Origin: Bacteroidales bacterium
Lineage (GTDB): Bacteria; Bacteroidota; Bacteroidia; Bacteroidales; UBA932
Length of the DNA: 64,000 bases
NCBI GenBank assembly: GCA_017400135.1
Contig: JAFPVJ010000012.1
Span: forward strand, 175,172-239,171
Direction: 5' to 3'
The notes beneath the pieces are model-generated. The model had not been told where the DNA came from. It saw nothing but the letters and a program-made list of their open reading frames with translations, and searched no databases. This document shows, in pieces, positions 50,529 through 59,794 of the stretch. The translations under genes were made by a program, and so were the position numbers. Positions within the stretch are counted from its first letter, which is position 1; every line of letters starts with the position of its first letter.

Positions 50529-51741
50529 TCCAGGAAACGATGTCGGAGATGACCTTCTCGGACATCGTCTCTTCAATATTGGCGTATTCGGCGCTCAATC
50601 CGGTTTCGCAGGGCTGGAACAGATGGTTGAGTCCGGGATAGAGCCGGCAGTCGGCTGAAGGACAGAGCGCCTTCACTTTCTCGAGATTGAATTCGGGGAT
50701 GACCTGCGTGTCCAGGCCCCCGTTCAGGGCCAGGACCGGGCAGCTGATGCGGGAGATATACGGGGCGGGATCCATTGCGACGAAATAATCCATCCAGACC
50801 GACTTCTGCTTCAGGATCTTCTTGTACATCTTTTTGGCTGCGAAGGTCGCGACCTTTTCCGGGGCGCCCTGCAGCTCAAGCATCTTGGCTGTCTGGCGCA
50901 GCAGGGTGCTGTCGCCACGGTCTGCCATGCCGGCCAGGCTGACGATGAAGTCCGGGGTACCCGCGTCAGGGGTTTCGGCTCCGGCCAGCATGAATGCGAC
51001 GGTGCCGCCTTCGCTGTGCCCCAGGATACCCACCTTGGAAAAGCCCTTGTCTCTCAGGAACTGCACGGCCGACGCGGCATCGGTGGCGAAATCGGCCGTG
51101 GTGGCGTCGGCGAAGACTCCGGCGGATCCGCCGCATCCCCTGTCGTCATAACGCAGAGAAGGGATGCCCGCCCGGGCGAAAGCGTCCGCCAGGACGGCGA
51201 ACGGCTTGTGCTCCATCAAGGTCTCGTCCCTGTCCTGCTGGCCGCTGCCGCTGACCATCACGACCACGGGTACGTCCCGCGGGCTGTCAGGCAGTGTAAA
51301 CGTGCCGGCCAGGGAGATGTCCCCATTGTTGAATGTGACATCTTCAGCCTGGTAGGGGAGTGGCGACACCGGCGTCTGGGGACGGTTTCGGACGATGGGT
51401 CCGTGGGCCATCGCGATGCGTTTCTGGATGACCAGCTGCTGGAAGGTCCCCACCAGGGAATCCCCCTGCAGGGTAGCCTTGAGGCCGGCGTGGAATTCGG
51501 GGAACTTGACATTTATGGATTCTTCCGAAATGTCCTTGATCTCAGCCTTGAGTCCGAAGGCGCCCTGGTCCGGGGAATCCACGGTGCAGGTGTCGCCCAG
51601 GTGAAGGGTGAGCGCGAGGCCGAGATCCTCAATGACACCGCTCCAGGTTCCCGCCAGGTTTTCGGGAATCGTGGGAGACTGCGTGGTGGTGCAAGCCATC
51701 GTCAGGGCTGCGGCCGCCAGGAAGAGGAAAAACTTTTTCAT
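50515..51741 (-). CDS. Secreted alpha/beta hydrolase lipoprotein (S33-like)
   Basis: 408 residues starting at MKKFFLFLAAA; the lipobox is LTMAC. An N-terminal beta domain (about 25-120, LAGTWSGVIEDLGLALTLHLG) precedes an alpha/beta hydrolase with VVVMVSGSGQQDRDE (oxyanion region), LRYDDRGCGGS, the nucleophile Ser in GILGHSEGG, an Asp in ALNGGLDTQV and the His in YPGLNHLFQ. This is the layout of serine-aminopeptidase-like acyl hydrolases of Bacteroidota; the substrate is unknown. It is the third gene of a ybaK-pepT-hydrolase unit with gaps of only a few bases. Confidence 0.87.
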   Translation of the reverse strand: MKKFFLFLAAAALTMACTTTQSPTIPENLAGTWSGVIEDLGLALTLHLGDTCTVDSPDQGAFGLKAEIKDISEESINVKFPEFHAGLKATLQGDSLVGTFQQLVIQKRIAMAHGPIVRNRPQTPVSPLPYQAEDVTFNNGDISLAGTFTLPDSPRDVPVVVMVSGSGQQDRDETLMEHKPFAVLADAFARAGIPSLRYDDRGCGGSAGVFADATTADFATDAASAVQFLRDKGFSKVGILGHSEGGTVAFMLAGAETPDAGTPDFIVSLAGMADRGDSTLLRQTAKMLELQGAPEKVATFAAKKMYKKILKQKSVWMDYFVAMDPAPYISRISCPVLALNGGLDTQVIPEFNLEKVKALCPSADCRLYPGLNHLFQPCETGLSAEYANIEETMSEKVISDIVSWIKGL

Positions 51742-51748
51742 ATCCAGG

Positions 51749-52969
51749 TTATTTGGCAAACAGACTGATCAGGTTGAGGATGACTCGCGAGGCCGCCTCC
51801 ATGTTTTCCAGGGGGACGAACTCCATCTTTCCGTGGAAATTGAGCCCGCCGGCGAAGAGGTTGGGGCAGGGAAGGCCCATGAAAGAGAGGTTGGCGCCGT
51901 CCGTCCCGCCGCGGATGGGCTGCACCTTGGGCTTGATTCCTTCCATCTCCATGGCCTTGATGGCCTTTTCGATGATGTGGTAATGGGGCTCCACTTGCTT
52001 GCGCATGTTGTAATACTGGTGACGGATCTCGGCCGTTGCGGTACCTTCTCCGTATTTTGCGTTGATGAAGTCCACGCAGCGGCGCACAACGGCCTTCTTT
52101 TCTTCATACAGGTCCAGGTCGTGGTCGCGCAGGATGTAGGTGACCGTCGCTTCCTCCACGCTGCCGTTGAAAGCGATCAGATGGTAGAAGCCTTCGTAGC
52201 CTTCGGTGTATTCGGGTTTCTGGTTGGCCGGGAGCAGGCTGTCCAGCTCCTCCGCGATGCGGATGGCATTCTTCATCTTGCCTTTGGCGTAGCCGGGATG
52301 GACGTTGCGGCCCTGGATGCGGATCGTGGCCGCTGCGGCGTTGAAGTTCTCGAACTCCAATTCGCCGATGTCCCCGCCGTCCATCGTATAGGCGTAATCC
52401 GCCCCGAATTTCTTGACGTCGAACTTGACAACGCCACGGCCGATCTCCTCGTCGGGCGTGAAGCCGATCTTGATCTCGCCGTGCGGGATCTCGGGATGCT
52501 CGACCAGGTATTGGACGGCGTCCATGATCTCCGCGACACCGGCCTTGTCATCGGCGCCGAGCAGCGTCGTGCCGTCCGTCGTGATCAGGGTCTGGCCCTT
52601 GTGCTCCAGCAGTTCCGGGAATTCGGAGGGCTTGAGATACAGGCCGGGAACACCGCACAGGGGAATGTCGCTGCCATCATAGTCCTCGATGATCTGGGGC
52701 TTGATGTCAGCGCCGGAGGCGTCGGGGGCCGTGTCCACGTGGGCGATGAAGCCCAGTTTGGGTGCCTTTACACCCGGCGTGGCGGGCAGGGTGCCCATCA
52801 CATAGCCATATTTATCCAGCGTGGCTTGGATACCCATCGCCTTCAGCTCATCCCGAAGCATGCGCAGCAGTTTCAGCTGCTTTTCGGTGCTGGGCTGGGT
52901 CTCGGAGGTCTCGCAGGACTGCGTGTCGACGGACACATATCTCAAAAAGCGGTCAAGAATCTTTTCCAT
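51749..52969 (-). CDS. pepT: Peptidase T (tripeptide aminopeptidase)
   Basis: 406 residues, the normal PepT length. M20 metallopeptidase blocks: [11 protein letters not shown] (first zinc His and Asp), [15 protein letters not shown] with the bridging Asp, the catalytic Glu-Glu in [27 protein letters not shown], and [32 protein letters not shown] near the end with the last zinc His. It releases the N-terminal residue of tripeptides in the cytoplasm. It is tightly spaced between ybaK and the hydrolase gene on the same strand. Confidence 0.96.
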   Translation of the reverse strand: MEKILDRFLRYVSVDTQSCETSETQPSTEKQLKLLRMLRDELKAMGIQATLDKYGYVMGTLPATPGVKAPKLGFIAHVDTAPDASGADIKPQIIEDYDGSDIPLCGVPGLYLKPSEFPELLEHKGQTLITTDGTTLLGADDKAGVAEIMDAVQYLVEHPEIPHGEIKIGFTPDEEIGRGVVKFDVKKFGADYAYTMDGGDIGELEFENFNAAAATIRIQGRNVHPGYAKGKMKNAIRIAEELDSLLPANQKPEYTEGYEGFYHLIAFNGSVEEATVTYILRDHDLDLYEEKKAVVRRCVDFINAKYGEGTATAEIRHQYYNMRKQVEPHYHIIEKAIKAMEMEGIKPKVQPIRGGTDGANLSFMGLPCPNLFAGGLNFHGKMEFVPLENMEAASRVILNLISLFAK

Positions 52970-52972
52970 ATA

Positions 52973-53455
52973 CTAGCATTTGATGATTTCGGCGAATTGG
53001 GCCCCGACATAGCCGGCCAGGGCCTTGGGATCAAGCTTGAACTGGAGACCGCGCACGCCGGCGCTGACATAGATGTAGGGCAATTCCGCAGCGGTGGCAT
53101 GGAACCAGGTGGGGAAGGGCTTCTTCATCCCGACCGGGCTGCAGCCGCCCCGGATGTAGCCGGTCCGCGGCAGGAGTTCCTTCATCGGGATCAGGTCGCA
53201 TTTCTTGTTGCCGGAGACCTTGGCCGCGGCCTTCAGATCCACTTCCTTGTCTCCGGGAATGACGCAAACGAAGAAACCGGTCCGGTCTCCCTGCAGCACC
53301 AGGGTCTTGAAGACGCAGGCGATATCCTCCCCGAGCTGATCGGCGATGTGGGTCGCTGCGAGGTCGTTTTCATCGACCTCGTAAGGAATCAGTTCGTAGG
53401 AGATGCCGGCCTTGTCCAGGAGTCGGGCCGCATTGGTCTTTTCCAGTTTGGGCAT
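52973..53455 (-). CDS. ybaK: Cys-tRNA(Pro)/Cys-tRNA(Cys) deacylase YbaK
   Basis: 160 residues from MPKLEKTNAARLLD. It shows the YbaK fold with the family pattern ISYELIPYEVDENDLAATHIADQLG, VFKTLVLQGD with the catalytic Lys, VIPGDKEVDLKAAAK, and GYIRGGCSPVGMKK. It removes Cys mischarged on tRNA(Pro). The start follows a -7 box by 7 nt. First gene of the short minus-strand unit with pepT, 3 bp downstream. Confidence 0.93.
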   Translation of the reverse strand: MPKLEKTNAARLLDKAGISYELIPYEVDENDLAATHIADQLGEDIACVFKTLVLQGDRTGFFVCVIPGDKEVDLKAAAKVSGNKKCDLIPMKELLPRTGYIRGGCSPVGMKKPFPTWFHATAAELPYIYVSAGVRGLQFKLDPKALAGYVGAQFAEIIKC

Positions 53456-53462
53456 ATCTTTA

Positions 53463-53470
53463 CAAATATA
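53463..53470 (-). promoter_or_regulatory. Minus-strand -7 box for ybaK-pepT-hydrolase
   Basis: The minus strand reads TATATTTG, an exact match, 7 nt before the ybaK ATG at 53455, again implying a very short leader. Confidence 0.6.
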
Positions 53471-53481
53471 GCGATTTTGTT

Positions 53482-53489
53482 TATTTTTG
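53482..53489 (+). promoter_or_regulatory. -7 box for the NlpC/P60 gene
   Basis: TATTTTTG, an exact match, lies 26 nt before the ATG at 53516. It is divergent from the ybaK promoter. Confidence 0.55.
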
Positions 53490-53515
53490 CGTTTGGATCC
53501 TTTTGTGTGCGCCCC

Positions 53516-54583
53516 ATGAACAGACGTATCTTTCTGCCGGTCCTGACCGGCGTCTTGCTTTCCTTGTTGACGGTTATTCCCGCTCCTTCGCAGACCCGCT
53601 GGGCGGTCGTGGATTTCTCGACCAGCTACCTTCGGGCGGCTCCGGACTATGAATCCGCCCTGGAAACCCAGGCCCTGATGGGCACGGTCGTCGAGATCAT
53701 CGGGGAACAGGGGTACTGGCGTCAGGTCGTGCAGCACGATCCCTCCTACGTCGCCTGGGCGACGGAACTGGGACTCGTGGAGATGACTCCCGAAGAGTTG
53801 GACGAATACGTCGCCGCGCCGAAATACATCTGCACCGTTCCCCTTTCGCGCGTCTATAACCGGCCTTCGGCCCGGAGCGAAATCCTGAGCGAGTTGGTGA
53901 TGGGAGATTTGCTTCGGATGGTGATTGGCGACAAGGGGCGTGCGGTCCGCAGCATGGGCTTCTGTCAGGTCGTCCTGCCCGACGGCCGGATCGGGTACAC
54001 CCAGGCCCGGGATCTCGCTTCCTTTGATGACTGGACCCGTACCCGCAAGGCCAGTCAGGCCAACCTGGAAAAGACGGCCCGCCAGTTCCTGGGCATCCCT
54101 TATCTCTGGGGCGGCGTTTCGGTCAAGGGAATGGACTGCAGCGGGCTGATCTGGATGACGTATTTCCTCAACGGCATCCTGCTTCCCCGGAACGCTTCTC
54201 AGCAGGCGAAATGCGGCGTCGAGGTTCCGCTCAACAAATTGAAAGCCGGGGACCTGATCTTCTTCGGCACGCCGGGCAACGGAGTCGAGCCCGACCGCGT
54301 CGCGCATGTCGGCATGAGCCTGGGCGGAAAGGAATTCATCCATTCCTCCCACCTCGTGCGCATTTGTTCGCTGAATCCGATGGACCTCAATTATTACTCC
54401 AACAAACCGGCCCTTTTCGCCGTCCGTATCGTCGACCGCGCCGGCGTCCTGACCGAGAACGCAGACGCCTATTTCACCCGGACGGGCCGGGGCGCCCGTT
54501 ATGGGTATAATTATGAGAATGTAGGGAGCACCGGCACCATCTATCACGCCATTCCGCTGAAAGACAGTCCCTGGTATTTCTGA
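53516..54583 (+). CDS. Secreted NlpC/P60 peptidoglycan endopeptidase with SH3 domains
   Basis: 355 residues. The signal peptide runs to about residue 25 (VIPAPSQT). Two SH3-like domains follow (about 30-95, FSTSYLRAAPDYESALETQALMGTVVEI; about 105-175, SRVYNRPSARSEILSELVMGDLLRM). The NlpC/P60 domain has the catalytic Cys in KGMDCSGLIWM, the His in DRVAHVGMSLG and a following polar third residue (HSSH). It probably cleaves peptidoglycan stem peptides such as D-Glu-diamino acid bonds. Its stop codon abuts the stop of the convergent OstA-like gene with no gap. Confidence 0.92.
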   Translation: MNRRIFLPVLTGVLLSLLTVIPAPSQTRWAVVDFSTSYLRAAPDYESALETQALMGTVVEIIGEQGYWRQVVQHDPSYVAWATELGLVEMTPEELDEYVAAPKYICTVPLSRVYNRPSARSEILSELVMGDLLRMVIGDKGRAVRSMGFCQVVLPDGRIGYTQARDLASFDDWTRTRKASQANLEKTARQFLGIPYLWGGVSVKGMDCSGLIWMTYFLNGILLPRNASQQAKCGVEVPLNKLKAGDLIFFGTPGNGVEPDRVAHVGMSLGGKEFIHSSHLVRICSLNPMDLNYYSNKPALFAVRIVDRAGVLTENADAYFTRTGRGARYGYNYENVGSTGTIYHAIPLKDSPWYF

Positions 54584-57496
54584 TTATTTGCTGCGCTTAA
54601 CGGATTTCGGCTTGGAATCCGCCTTTTTCTTGGACGCCGCTTTGGGCTTTTCGGCGTCGGCCTGCGCTTTTTCAGCCTTTTTGGCCTCGGCTTCCTGTGC
54701 CTTCGCCGCCTTCTTTTCTTCAGCGGCCTGGGCCTTCAAGGCCTTCTTCAGTTCGGCCTCCGCTTTCTTCCGGGCACGCTCGGGATGCTTGGCCGCACGC
54801 TCGTCGCGCCGGGCCTTGATCTTCTCGAAATGCCGGACGTACTTTTCTAGGCGAGCCTGCTCGCGGGCCAGTTCCTTGTCCCGGATTTCCAGTTTACGGG
54901 CGACCTCCTTGCGGAATTTCGCCAGTTTCTTGGCTGTCTTGATGGAGTCTTTGATGGCATCCTTGCGGTCAAGTTCGGCCCAGCGGGCTTCCCGCTTCTC
55001 TTCCTTGACCTGACGGACCGAATCCCTGACTGCCTTCTTCATGGCCAACAGGGCGTCCTTGGCTGCCTGGATGGAGTCCTGGACGTGCTTGACGGAATCC
55101 CGGGCCGCCTTGATGGCCAGCAGTGCGGCGCGGGTGGAGTCACGCACGGCTTTGGCGCGGGCGATGGAATCCGCAACGTGCGGATCTATTTCCGGAGCCT
55201 TCACTTCGGGCACCTCAGTTTCTTCTCCTTCCGGACTTTCGGTATTCTCGGGCTTTTCTTCCGGCGGAGTCGTTTCGTTTTCCGGCTGCGTCGGCGCCTC
55301 CGGTGACTCCGGATTCTCATTTTCGGGTTCCTGTCCGATTTCCTCCGGTTCCTCCTCCGGATTCACTTCCTCTTCGTCGGGCATTTTCGGCACGTCGGCC
55401 TGCGTCGTGTCCGGCGGCGGAACGATCCGGGGCTTGTCCAGCTCCAGGGAGTCGCGCATCCGGCGGCTGGCCCGCTGGGCGGAATCACGGGCGGCCAGAC
55501 CGGCATACACCTCCTTCATATAACCCGGGAAGTATTTCTCGGTCTGGGGGAATTTCGCCTGCGGCCGTGCCTCGTACGCGATGCGTTCGGACAGGCGCGG
55601 CTTGTAGGGAGTGATGTCGATCATTCCCGTCGGGCGCTTGTCGGGATCCCAGCGGAATCCTTTCATCTGCCGGTCGTCGTGCGGCAGCTGCACCGTCGGA
55701 TAGGCGTCGTTGTGCGGATTGTCGAAATAGTAGATGCGCTGGATCTCGCCGTCCTTGAAATAGGCGGACAACATCTTACTCTCCACCTTGTTGACCGTGG
55801 CCAGGGCGTCGTTCTCTTCCAGATAGAAAACGGCGCTGGCACCTCCCAGGGCGTCGAAACGCTGCAGAACGGTGGCGGTGTCGAAATAGGCCATCATTTC
55901 CGCTCCCCGGATCTGGTCGAAACTGATCGAATCCTCCTGGATGGTGATGAAGGCGTTGGACATCAGGCTCGCTTTCTTCATCCGGCTGTTCTGGATCACG
56001 ACCGTGATGCTGTCAGAGACATACTGACGGTTGCCTTCGTTCCAGACGACCGGGTCCAGATATAGCAACGCCAGCGAATCCAGGTCGGAATACAGGAGCG
56101 AATCGCAGCGGGCCTGCATGTCGGACTTGAACACGCGCACCTTGCCGACGGCCTTGATGAAGGAGATGCGGCTCGTGTCGGGAGCCTCTTCCTGCGGCGT
56201 GTCGGGCGGCGTCGCCGGCTGATCGGCATCGCTCGGGTTGTCGGTGTCGGCAGGCCCGTCGGTATCGGTCGGTTCCGGCTGGTCTGCCTTCTTTTCCTTC
56301 GGGGGCTTCGCCGTGTCATCCTTGGGTTTGGCCGCCTTGGCAGCGGGATCCTTGGTCTTCTTGCCCATGGCCTCGTCCCGTTTGCGTGCCTCTTCATCCG
56401 CTTTCTTCTGGGCCTCTTCGCTGGCCTTCTTGCGGTAGGCGGAGACGGGATCGATTTCCAGGTCGCTCAGCCTTTTATTCGAATCTTTGACCAGACCCTC
56501 CGGCAGCTCGTTGCGGGCGAGACTGTGTCGCTCGATCTTGTCTGCGGCCATGTACAGCGTATCCCGGGGCTTGGTCTTGTTGTTGGCATCTTCCAGTTCT
56601 GCGATGATAGTCGCATCGACGCTCATGGTCAGACGGTCCAGCGAATCCACATACCAGATGTGCTCGCCGAGACCGGAGACCTTGCGCGAATCATCCGTGA
56701 CCTGTACGTTGCCATGGAGCTCGATGTCCTGCGTGATCTTGTTGAAATGGAGCGTATCCGCCCAGCCCTCCTGCTTGTCGGTCATGCCGTGCACTTCGTC
56801 GTAGAAGTGGAAGAGCTCCTCTTTCCGGTCATAGTCGCCGCGTCGGGCGGAAAGCATGTTGGCGTTTCTCCAGATGTCGACGCCGTAGTCGAAAGTGGCC
56901 AGGCTGGTGTTGCCGTGGTAGACCAGTTCTTCGGTCTTGACGAACACGGAATCCGTGAACATGTTGACATTCCCCTGGAAGTGGAAGATCTTGGTCTTGG
57001 AGTCGTAGGATCCGTTGTTGCTCTCGATCAGCTGGCCGTCCTTGTCCCGCATCGCGCCGCCGTTCTTGAAAATGGCGACGGAGTCCTTGGTGTTGTAGTC
57101 CAGATGGCGGGTGCGCAGGGTATTGCGTTCCTTGTCCTGGAGCTGCACCACGGTGCCCCGGAACTGGGCCAGGTCGTCGTCGATGAAATAATCCAGCTTT
57201 TCGCTGGTCAGCACCGTCTCGTCCTGCAGGATGCGCACGTGGCCGAACGCCTTGATGATGTGGACATCCACGTCCCAATAGGCCGTGTCACAGATCAGAT
57301 AGGTCTTGTTGTGGAGGAATCTCGCCGGTCCGATGACTTTCCTGTAGTTCCTGCCCCGCTCCTGGATGAGCTCCGCGGACTGCGCGCTCATCAGACGCAC
57401 GAGACTGTCCGTCGGCTGCTGGCCTTTCTGGCGTTTCTGGGCCGTAAGGGGCAGGGCGGCGGACAAGAGAAACAGGATGACGAGAAGTCTCTTCAC
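54584..57496 (-). CDS. OstA-like periplasmic protein with long charged tail
   Basis: 970 residues. The signal peptide is MKRLLVILFLLSAALPLTAQ. Residues about 35-330 and 440-600 carry OstA/LptA-type beta-jellyroll repeats (TYLICDTAYWDVDVHIIKAFGHVRI, LDYFIDDDLAQFRGTVVQL, IFHFQGNVNMFTDSVFVKTEELVYHG), as in the LPS transport proteins. They are interrupted by a Lys/Pro/Asp-rich linker (about 360-440). After about residue 690 the chain becomes Pro/Glu-rich and then an about 240-residue Ala/Lys/Arg/Glu stretch, probably a long helix or disordered. It is the last gene of a three-gene envelope unit with two SurA-like proteins, so a role in outer-membrane biogenesis is likely. Confidence 0.85.
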   Translation of the reverse strand: MKRLLVILFLLSAALPLTAQKRQKGQQPTDSLVRLMSAQSAELIQERGRNYRKVIGPARFLHNKTYLICDTAYWDVDVHIIKAFGHVRILQDETVLTSEKLDYFIDDDLAQFRGTVVQLQDKERNTLRTRHLDYNTKDSVAIFKNGGAMRDKDGQLIESNNGSYDSKTKIFHFQGNVNMFTDSVFVKTEELVYHGNTSLATFDYGVDIWRNANMLSARRGDYDRKEELFHFYDEVHGMTDKQEGWADTLHFNKITQDIELHGNVQVTDDSRKVSGLGEHIWYVDSLDRLTMSVDATIIAELEDANNKTKPRDTLYMAADKIERHSLARNELPEGLVKDSNKRLSDLEIDPVSAYRKKASEEAQKKADEEARKRDEAMGKKTKDPAAKAAKPKDDTAKPPKEKKADQPEPTDTDGPADTDNPSDADQPATPPDTPQEEAPDTSRISFIKAVGKVRVFKSDMQARCDSLLYSDLDSLALLYLDPVVWNEGNRQYVSDSITVVIQNSRMKKASLMSNAFITIQEDSISFDQIRGAEMMAYFDTATVLQRFDALGGASAVFYLEENDALATVNKVESKMLSAYFKDGEIQRIYYFDNPHNDAYPTVQLPHDDRQMKGFRWDPDKRPTGMIDITPYKPRLSERIAYEARPQAKFPQTEKYFPGYMKEVYAGLAARDSAQRASRRMRDSLELDKPRIVPPPDTTQADVPKMPDEEEVNPEEEPEEIGQEPENENPESPEAPTQPENETTPPEEKPENTESPEGEETEVPEVKAPEIDPHVADSIARAKAVRDSTRAALLAIKAARDSVKHVQDSIQAAKDALLAMKKAVRDSVRQVKEEKREARWAELDRKDAIKDSIKTAKKLAKFRKEVARKLEIRDKELAREQARLEKYVRHFEKIKARRDERAAKHPERARKKAEAELKKALKAQAAEEKKAAKAQEAEAKKAEKAQADAEKPKAASKKKADSKPKSVKRSK

Positions 57497-57502
57497 GGGA
57501 CG

Positions 57503-58879
57503 CTATTTCTTCTTGATCTTTTCGTACCAGGCTTCGTTGCGGAATTCGCAGTCCTTGAACATGGGATCGATCTTGACCTTCGACTCCTTGATCTTTTTCC
57601 GGAGATAATCGTCTATCGCCCGCATCTGCATGTCGTTCTGCACCTGCTCCGAGATTTGCGTGAAGTCGTTCTCGAAGGTGGCGGTGTGGGCGGGGATGAT
57701 CTTGTCCACGCGGAGGATCTTATAGACGAGGTTGCCGTTGCGGCCTTCGTTGTCGAGGGACTCGATCGGCTCGGAGACCTCCCCTTCCTTGAGGTCCTTG
57801 ATGGCCAGATAGTCCTGGGGCTTCAGCTGGTCGATCTCGAAGTAGGCGCTTCCGGTGTTGGGATCGGCCATCTGTCCGCCGTTGGTCCGGGTGGCGTTGT
57901 CCTCGGAATAGAAACGGGCCGCCAGTTCGAAGGGAAGGGCCTTGTTGTTGATCTCGGTGCGGATGGAGTCCAGCACGTGGAAGGCGTGCTCGCGGTCCTC
58001 TGCCGTATACTGGGGTTTGAGAAGGATGTGGCGGGCGTTGAACATGTCGCCGCTCTTCTCGATGACTTCGATGATGTGGAAGCCGTCCGGCGTCTCAACC
58101 ACCTGGGAGATGATGCCCGGTTTGAGGGACATCGCCACATCGGAGAAGGCCGGCCAGAAGATGCTCCTGGAAGCCATGCCCAGTTCTCCGCCCTTGCGCG
58201 CGCTGCCCGGATCCTCGGAATAGATGCGGGCGAGGGTCGCGAACTTCTCGCCGTTGAGGATGCGTTCCCGCAGGGAAAGGAGTTTCTCCTTCACCGCCAG
58301 GTTAGCTGCTTCGCGGTCCGGATACAGGCAGACCTGGCTGAGCTGGTATTTGATCGGGACGATGGGGAGGTCCGCCGCATCGGTCGTGTCGATATAGCGC
58401 TTGACGTCCGAGGGCGTGAGATCCGGCACTTTCTTGGCGATCTCCATCTGCTCCTGCTGGGTGAGGGACATGTCCTCCATCTGCTTCCGCCATTCCTGAC
58501 GCAGCTTGTACAGGGGTTTGCCGAAATACTCTTCCACGGCCTCGTCTCCGCCGAGCGCGGTGCGGACCTGGTCGATCCGCTGTCCGACCGAACTCTCCAC
58601 CATGTCCTGGTTGACCGACAGGGAGTCCAGCCGGGCCTGCAGGAGGAAGAGTTTGGATTCGAGCATCCGCTCGAGCAGTTCGCAGCGGGCTTTTTCATCG
58701 GAAGAGCCTCCCTGGGAACGGGAGACCTGGATTTCCTGCTCCAGATCGGAGATCGTGATCATATCGTTGCCGACGACGGCGATGGTCTTGTCGATCACCC
58801 GGTTGTAGCGTTGGGCGGCGGCGCCTGTGCAGAGGGTCAGGAGGACCGTTACGGCCGCCAGTTTGAGCGTATGGTTCAT
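57503..58879 (-). CDS. SurA-like periplasmic peptidyl-prolyl isomerase
   Basis: 458 residues starting at MNHTLKLAAV with a signal peptide ending AAAQ. The N-terminal SurA-type chaperone domain (about 30-170, VIDKTIAVVGNDMITISDLEQEIQ) precedes two parvulin domains (about 175-275, YSEDPGSARKGGELGMASR...FAFSDVAMSLKPG-type, and 280-390, ARHILLKPQYTAEDREHA...GGQMADPNTGSAYFEID). A C-terminal helical return follows. It should chaperone outer-membrane proteins in the periplasm. It sits between the PpiC-like lipoprotein gene (2-bp gap) and the OstA-like gene (6-bp gap). Confidence 0.92.
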   Translation of the reverse strand: MNHTLKLAAVTVLLTLCTGAAAQRYNRVIDKTIAVVGNDMITISDLEQEIQVSRSQGGSSDEKARCELLERMLESKLFLLQARLDSLSVNQDMVESSVGQRIDQVRTALGGDEAVEEYFGKPLYKLRQEWRKQMEDMSLTQQEQMEIAKKVPDLTPSDVKRYIDTTDAADLPIVPIKYQLSQVCLYPDREAANLAVKEKLLSLRERILNGEKFATLARIYSEDPGSARKGGELGMASRSIFWPAFSDVAMSLKPGIISQVVETPDGFHIIEVIEKSGDMFNARHILLKPQYTAEDREHAFHVLDSIRTEINNKALPFELAARFYSEDNATRTNGGQMADPNTGSAYFEIDQLKPQDYLAIKDLKEGEVSEPIESLDNEGRNGNLVYKILRVDKIIPAHTATFENDFTQISEQVQNDMQMRAIDDYLRKKIKESKVKIDPMFKDCEFRNEAWYEKIKKK

Positions 58880-58881
58880 CT

Positions 58882-59745
58882 TCAATAAATTATCAGTTTT
58901 TCTTGCTCCAGGGCGTCTTTCAGCAAGTCTTGTTCCAAACCGGCCAGCAACGCGTGTTTTCGGTTGCTGAGAATGATTTCCCGGATGCGGTCCGTACAAT
59001 ATTCGAGGGGCGCGACCGTCCCGGGCTTGCGCATTTCGCAGACATAGCCGATCTTGACGTCAGCTTCACCTTCGTCCATTACGATGAAGCCGTCGGGGCG
59101 GAGTTTGGACAGGACCGTGCCGTAGTCGTAGCCGAAATACTTGGCGTAGACCGGCATGTCGAGCCATTCTCCGGAACGGTCCGCATAGCGCAGGGCGGAA
59201 CCGAACGCGAGACTGTCCACCATCGCTTGGTCTTCCTCCTTGTCTGCAGACATCATCTTCCTGAGGGACTCCAGGTCGGCAGACTCCTTCAAGACGTCCA
59301 GGAAACGGGCCCGAACGATGGGCACCTGCAGGGCGAACAGGTCCTGATGGTCCTGGTAATAGGATTCGATCTCGGAAGCCGCCACCACGGTGTCGAGGCG
59401 CTCGTGGAGGTATTGCTGCTCGTAGCGGTATTTCAACAGGGAGCGTCGGTAGTCTTCCACTTCCGTGGTCACGTCGCTGTCCGTCCTGGACAGTTGTTCA
59501 CCGGCCAGGTCGACGAACAGGATCTCCTTGGCCCAGGTGTTGATATACTGTCCGGCCAGCCGGGCGCTGTCTTCCGGAGATGCGTCGTGGGGGATGAATC
59601 CGGCCAGCTCGGAACGGTACAGCTTGTGCTTCCCGATGCGCGCGACCACCTCGCCGTCGTGAATCAGGTCGGAGACCCAATTGCAGGACGCCAGGACGAA
59701 AAATGTGGCCGTGAGAAGGACGAATCTATGTATCAATTGCTTCAT
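58882..59745 (-). CDS. SurA/PpiC-related lipoprotein
   Basis: 287 residues; the lipobox is LASC after MKQLIHRFVLLTATFFV. The N-terminus (VVARIGKHKLYRSELAGFIPHDASPEDSARLAGQYINTWAKE) matches the SurA N-domain pattern. The C-terminal half (IVRARFLDVLKESADLESLRKMM, LDMPVYAKYFGYDYGTVLSKLRPDGF) is weakly parvulin-like but lacks a clear isomerase active site, so it may be only a chaperone. First gene of the envelope unit, with its own -7 box. Confidence 0.8.
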   Translation of the reverse strand: MKQLIHRFVLLTATFFVLASCNWVSDLIHDGEVVARIGKHKLYRSELAGFIPHDASPEDSARLAGQYINTWAKEILFVDLAGEQLSRTDSDVTTEVEDYRRSLLKYRYEQQYLHERLDTVVAASEIESYYQDHQDLFALQVPIVRARFLDVLKESADLESLRKMMSADKEEDQAMVDSLAFGSALRYADRSGEWLDMPVYAKYFGYDYGTVLSKLRPDGFIVMDEGEADVKIGYVCEMRKPGTVAPLEYCTDRIREIILSNRKHALLAGLEQDLLKDALEQEKLIIY

Positions 59746-59764
59746 GGGCGATTATTCCAATCTG

Positions 59765-59772
59765 CAAATATA
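59765..59772 (-). promoter_or_regulatory. Minus-strand -7 box for the SurA/OstA unit
   Basis: The minus strand reads TATATTTG, an exact match, 19 nt before the ATG at 59745. It separates this unit from the OPT gene that ends at 59795. Confidence 0.55.
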
Positions 59773-59794
59773 ATACATTTATTTGTCTCTGCGC

